64,000 nucleotides of DNA from Onchocerca lupi. Lineage: Eukaryota > Nematoda > Chromadorea > Rhabditida > Onchocercidae. The notes beneath the pieces are model-generated. The model did no database searches and was not told the DNA's origin. It was given only the letters and a program-made list of their open reading frames with translations. The stretch spans positions 1 to 64,000 of the forward strand of contig JAOVVO010000325.1 in NCBI GenBank assembly GCA_028564675.1, read 5' to 3'. Positions within the stretch are counted from its first letter, which is position 1. The number at the start of each line of letters is the position of its first letter. A program made the position numbers and the translations under genes. Shown piece by piece: positions 63,463 to 64,000 of this stretch.

Positions 63463-64000
63463 ATAATTATCAAAGAGATGATTGAATCGAAATCAAAAAA
63501 TGATCAAATAAAAGTAAATATTGATGAAATTCTTCGATTTGGTTCAGTTCTGGAACGTTTTGATATACAACAACAAAATAGGGTATGTTAAATTATTATC
63601 TACAGTACCACAACGAGAGATAAATTCCGGAAAATTTTATTTCCAATTTTTTGTTAAAAATTTTGTAAATTTTTTGAAGACAAACTATTATTCATCTTGA
63701 TGACAGGTGATTCAATATGTATGATATTATTATAATTATGATGCAAAAAGGTTACCGGAATTTTGTTAAATTCTCCGAAAAATTATTTTTTTGCCCTAAA
63801 AAAAGGAGTAAATCATATATCAGTTTAAATTTTTTGAAAACAAGGAAGTTTTTTTTTTTCTTTTTTAGGAAGCATTTGATTGGCTGGCGGAAAATCGTGA
63901 TGAAATGGAAAATAATCCAAAAAATTTCGCAAATCATTTAATTGCTGCAATTGGCGAATTAATATTAAGTAGAGAATTATTAAAAAAAGTATTGCAAATT
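63463..64000 (+). CDS. 5' part of an unrecognised gene, cut by the window end
   Basis: I do not recognise this protein. Exon 63463-63582 and exon 63869 to the window end join in phase 0. The acceptor (TTTATTTTTAG) at 63462 is followed 15 nt later by ATG at 63478. This spacing suits a trans-splice site, so 63478 is the preferred start, although the frame is also open upstream of it within the exon. The predicted protein begins MIESKSKNDQIKVNIDEILR and continues in exon 2 with EAFDWLAENRDEMENNPKNF and NHLIAAIGELILSRELLKKV. It looks alpha-helical and soluble, without a signal peptide. It is divergent from CHMP7 across 2.3 kb. Product and length are unknown. Confidence 0.6.

Noticed and set aside
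1..64000. tRNA, rRNA, CRISPR or bacterial-type operon signals
   Set aside because: No cloverleaf with a GGTTCGA-type T loop, no direct-repeat/spacer array and no Shine-Dalgarno-linked gene series was found on reading both strands.

Overview
The window looks like nuclear DNA of an AT-rich nematode, most likely a spirurid or filarial relative. The reasons are split genes with short exons, TTTCAG-type acceptors, probable trans-splice acceptors just ahead of start codons, very many poly-A/T runs, and a perlecan/UNC-52 gene with the worm-type C-terminus. The species assignment is inference. No bacterial operon, rRNA, convincing tRNA or CRISPR array was seen. All gene models were spliced by hand from reading frame, intron phase and GT/AG sites.

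Layout: (1) 1935-12099 (+), the last 16 exons of a perlecan (unc-52) gene: the end of the Ig region, then LamG-EGF-EGF-LamG-EGF-LamG. (2) 17630-26090 (+), a secreted Cys-containing protein of about 605 residues that I do not recognise, with a long extra open frame in its second intron. (3) 36838-47076 (+), a complete LDL-receptor family gene of 21 exons and about 941 residues: eight LDLa repeats, two EGF, a YWTD propeller, one EGF, a membrane span and an NPxY tail. (4) 48800-51555 (-), an unrecognised Lys-rich protein, convergent with the receptor. (5) 55983-56339 (-), a possible small gene in a GC-richer island. (6) 58383-61148 (-), a complete CHMP7-type ESCRT-III gene. (7) 63463-64000 (+), the 5' part of an unrecognised gene, divergent from CHMP7.

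The long intergenic stretches (12.1-17.6 kb, 26.1-36.6 kb, 51.6-56 kb) hold simple repeats, local duplications and several strong inverted repeats. One is a roughly 308-bp palindromic element that looks like a MITE. Near-perfect short hairpins lie at 15.67, 18.50 and 28.80 kb.

The genes do not form one pathway. Perlecan is basement-membrane matrix, the receptor is an endocytic lipoprotein or yolk-type receptor, and CHMP7 acts in ESCRT-III membrane remodelling. The most informative oddities are about splicing: an alternative acceptor that would remove the receptor's endocytic tail, an 11-nt microexon that repairs the CHMP7 frame, and a phase-matched candidate cassette exon in the secreted gene. 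I found no clear new multi-gene system.
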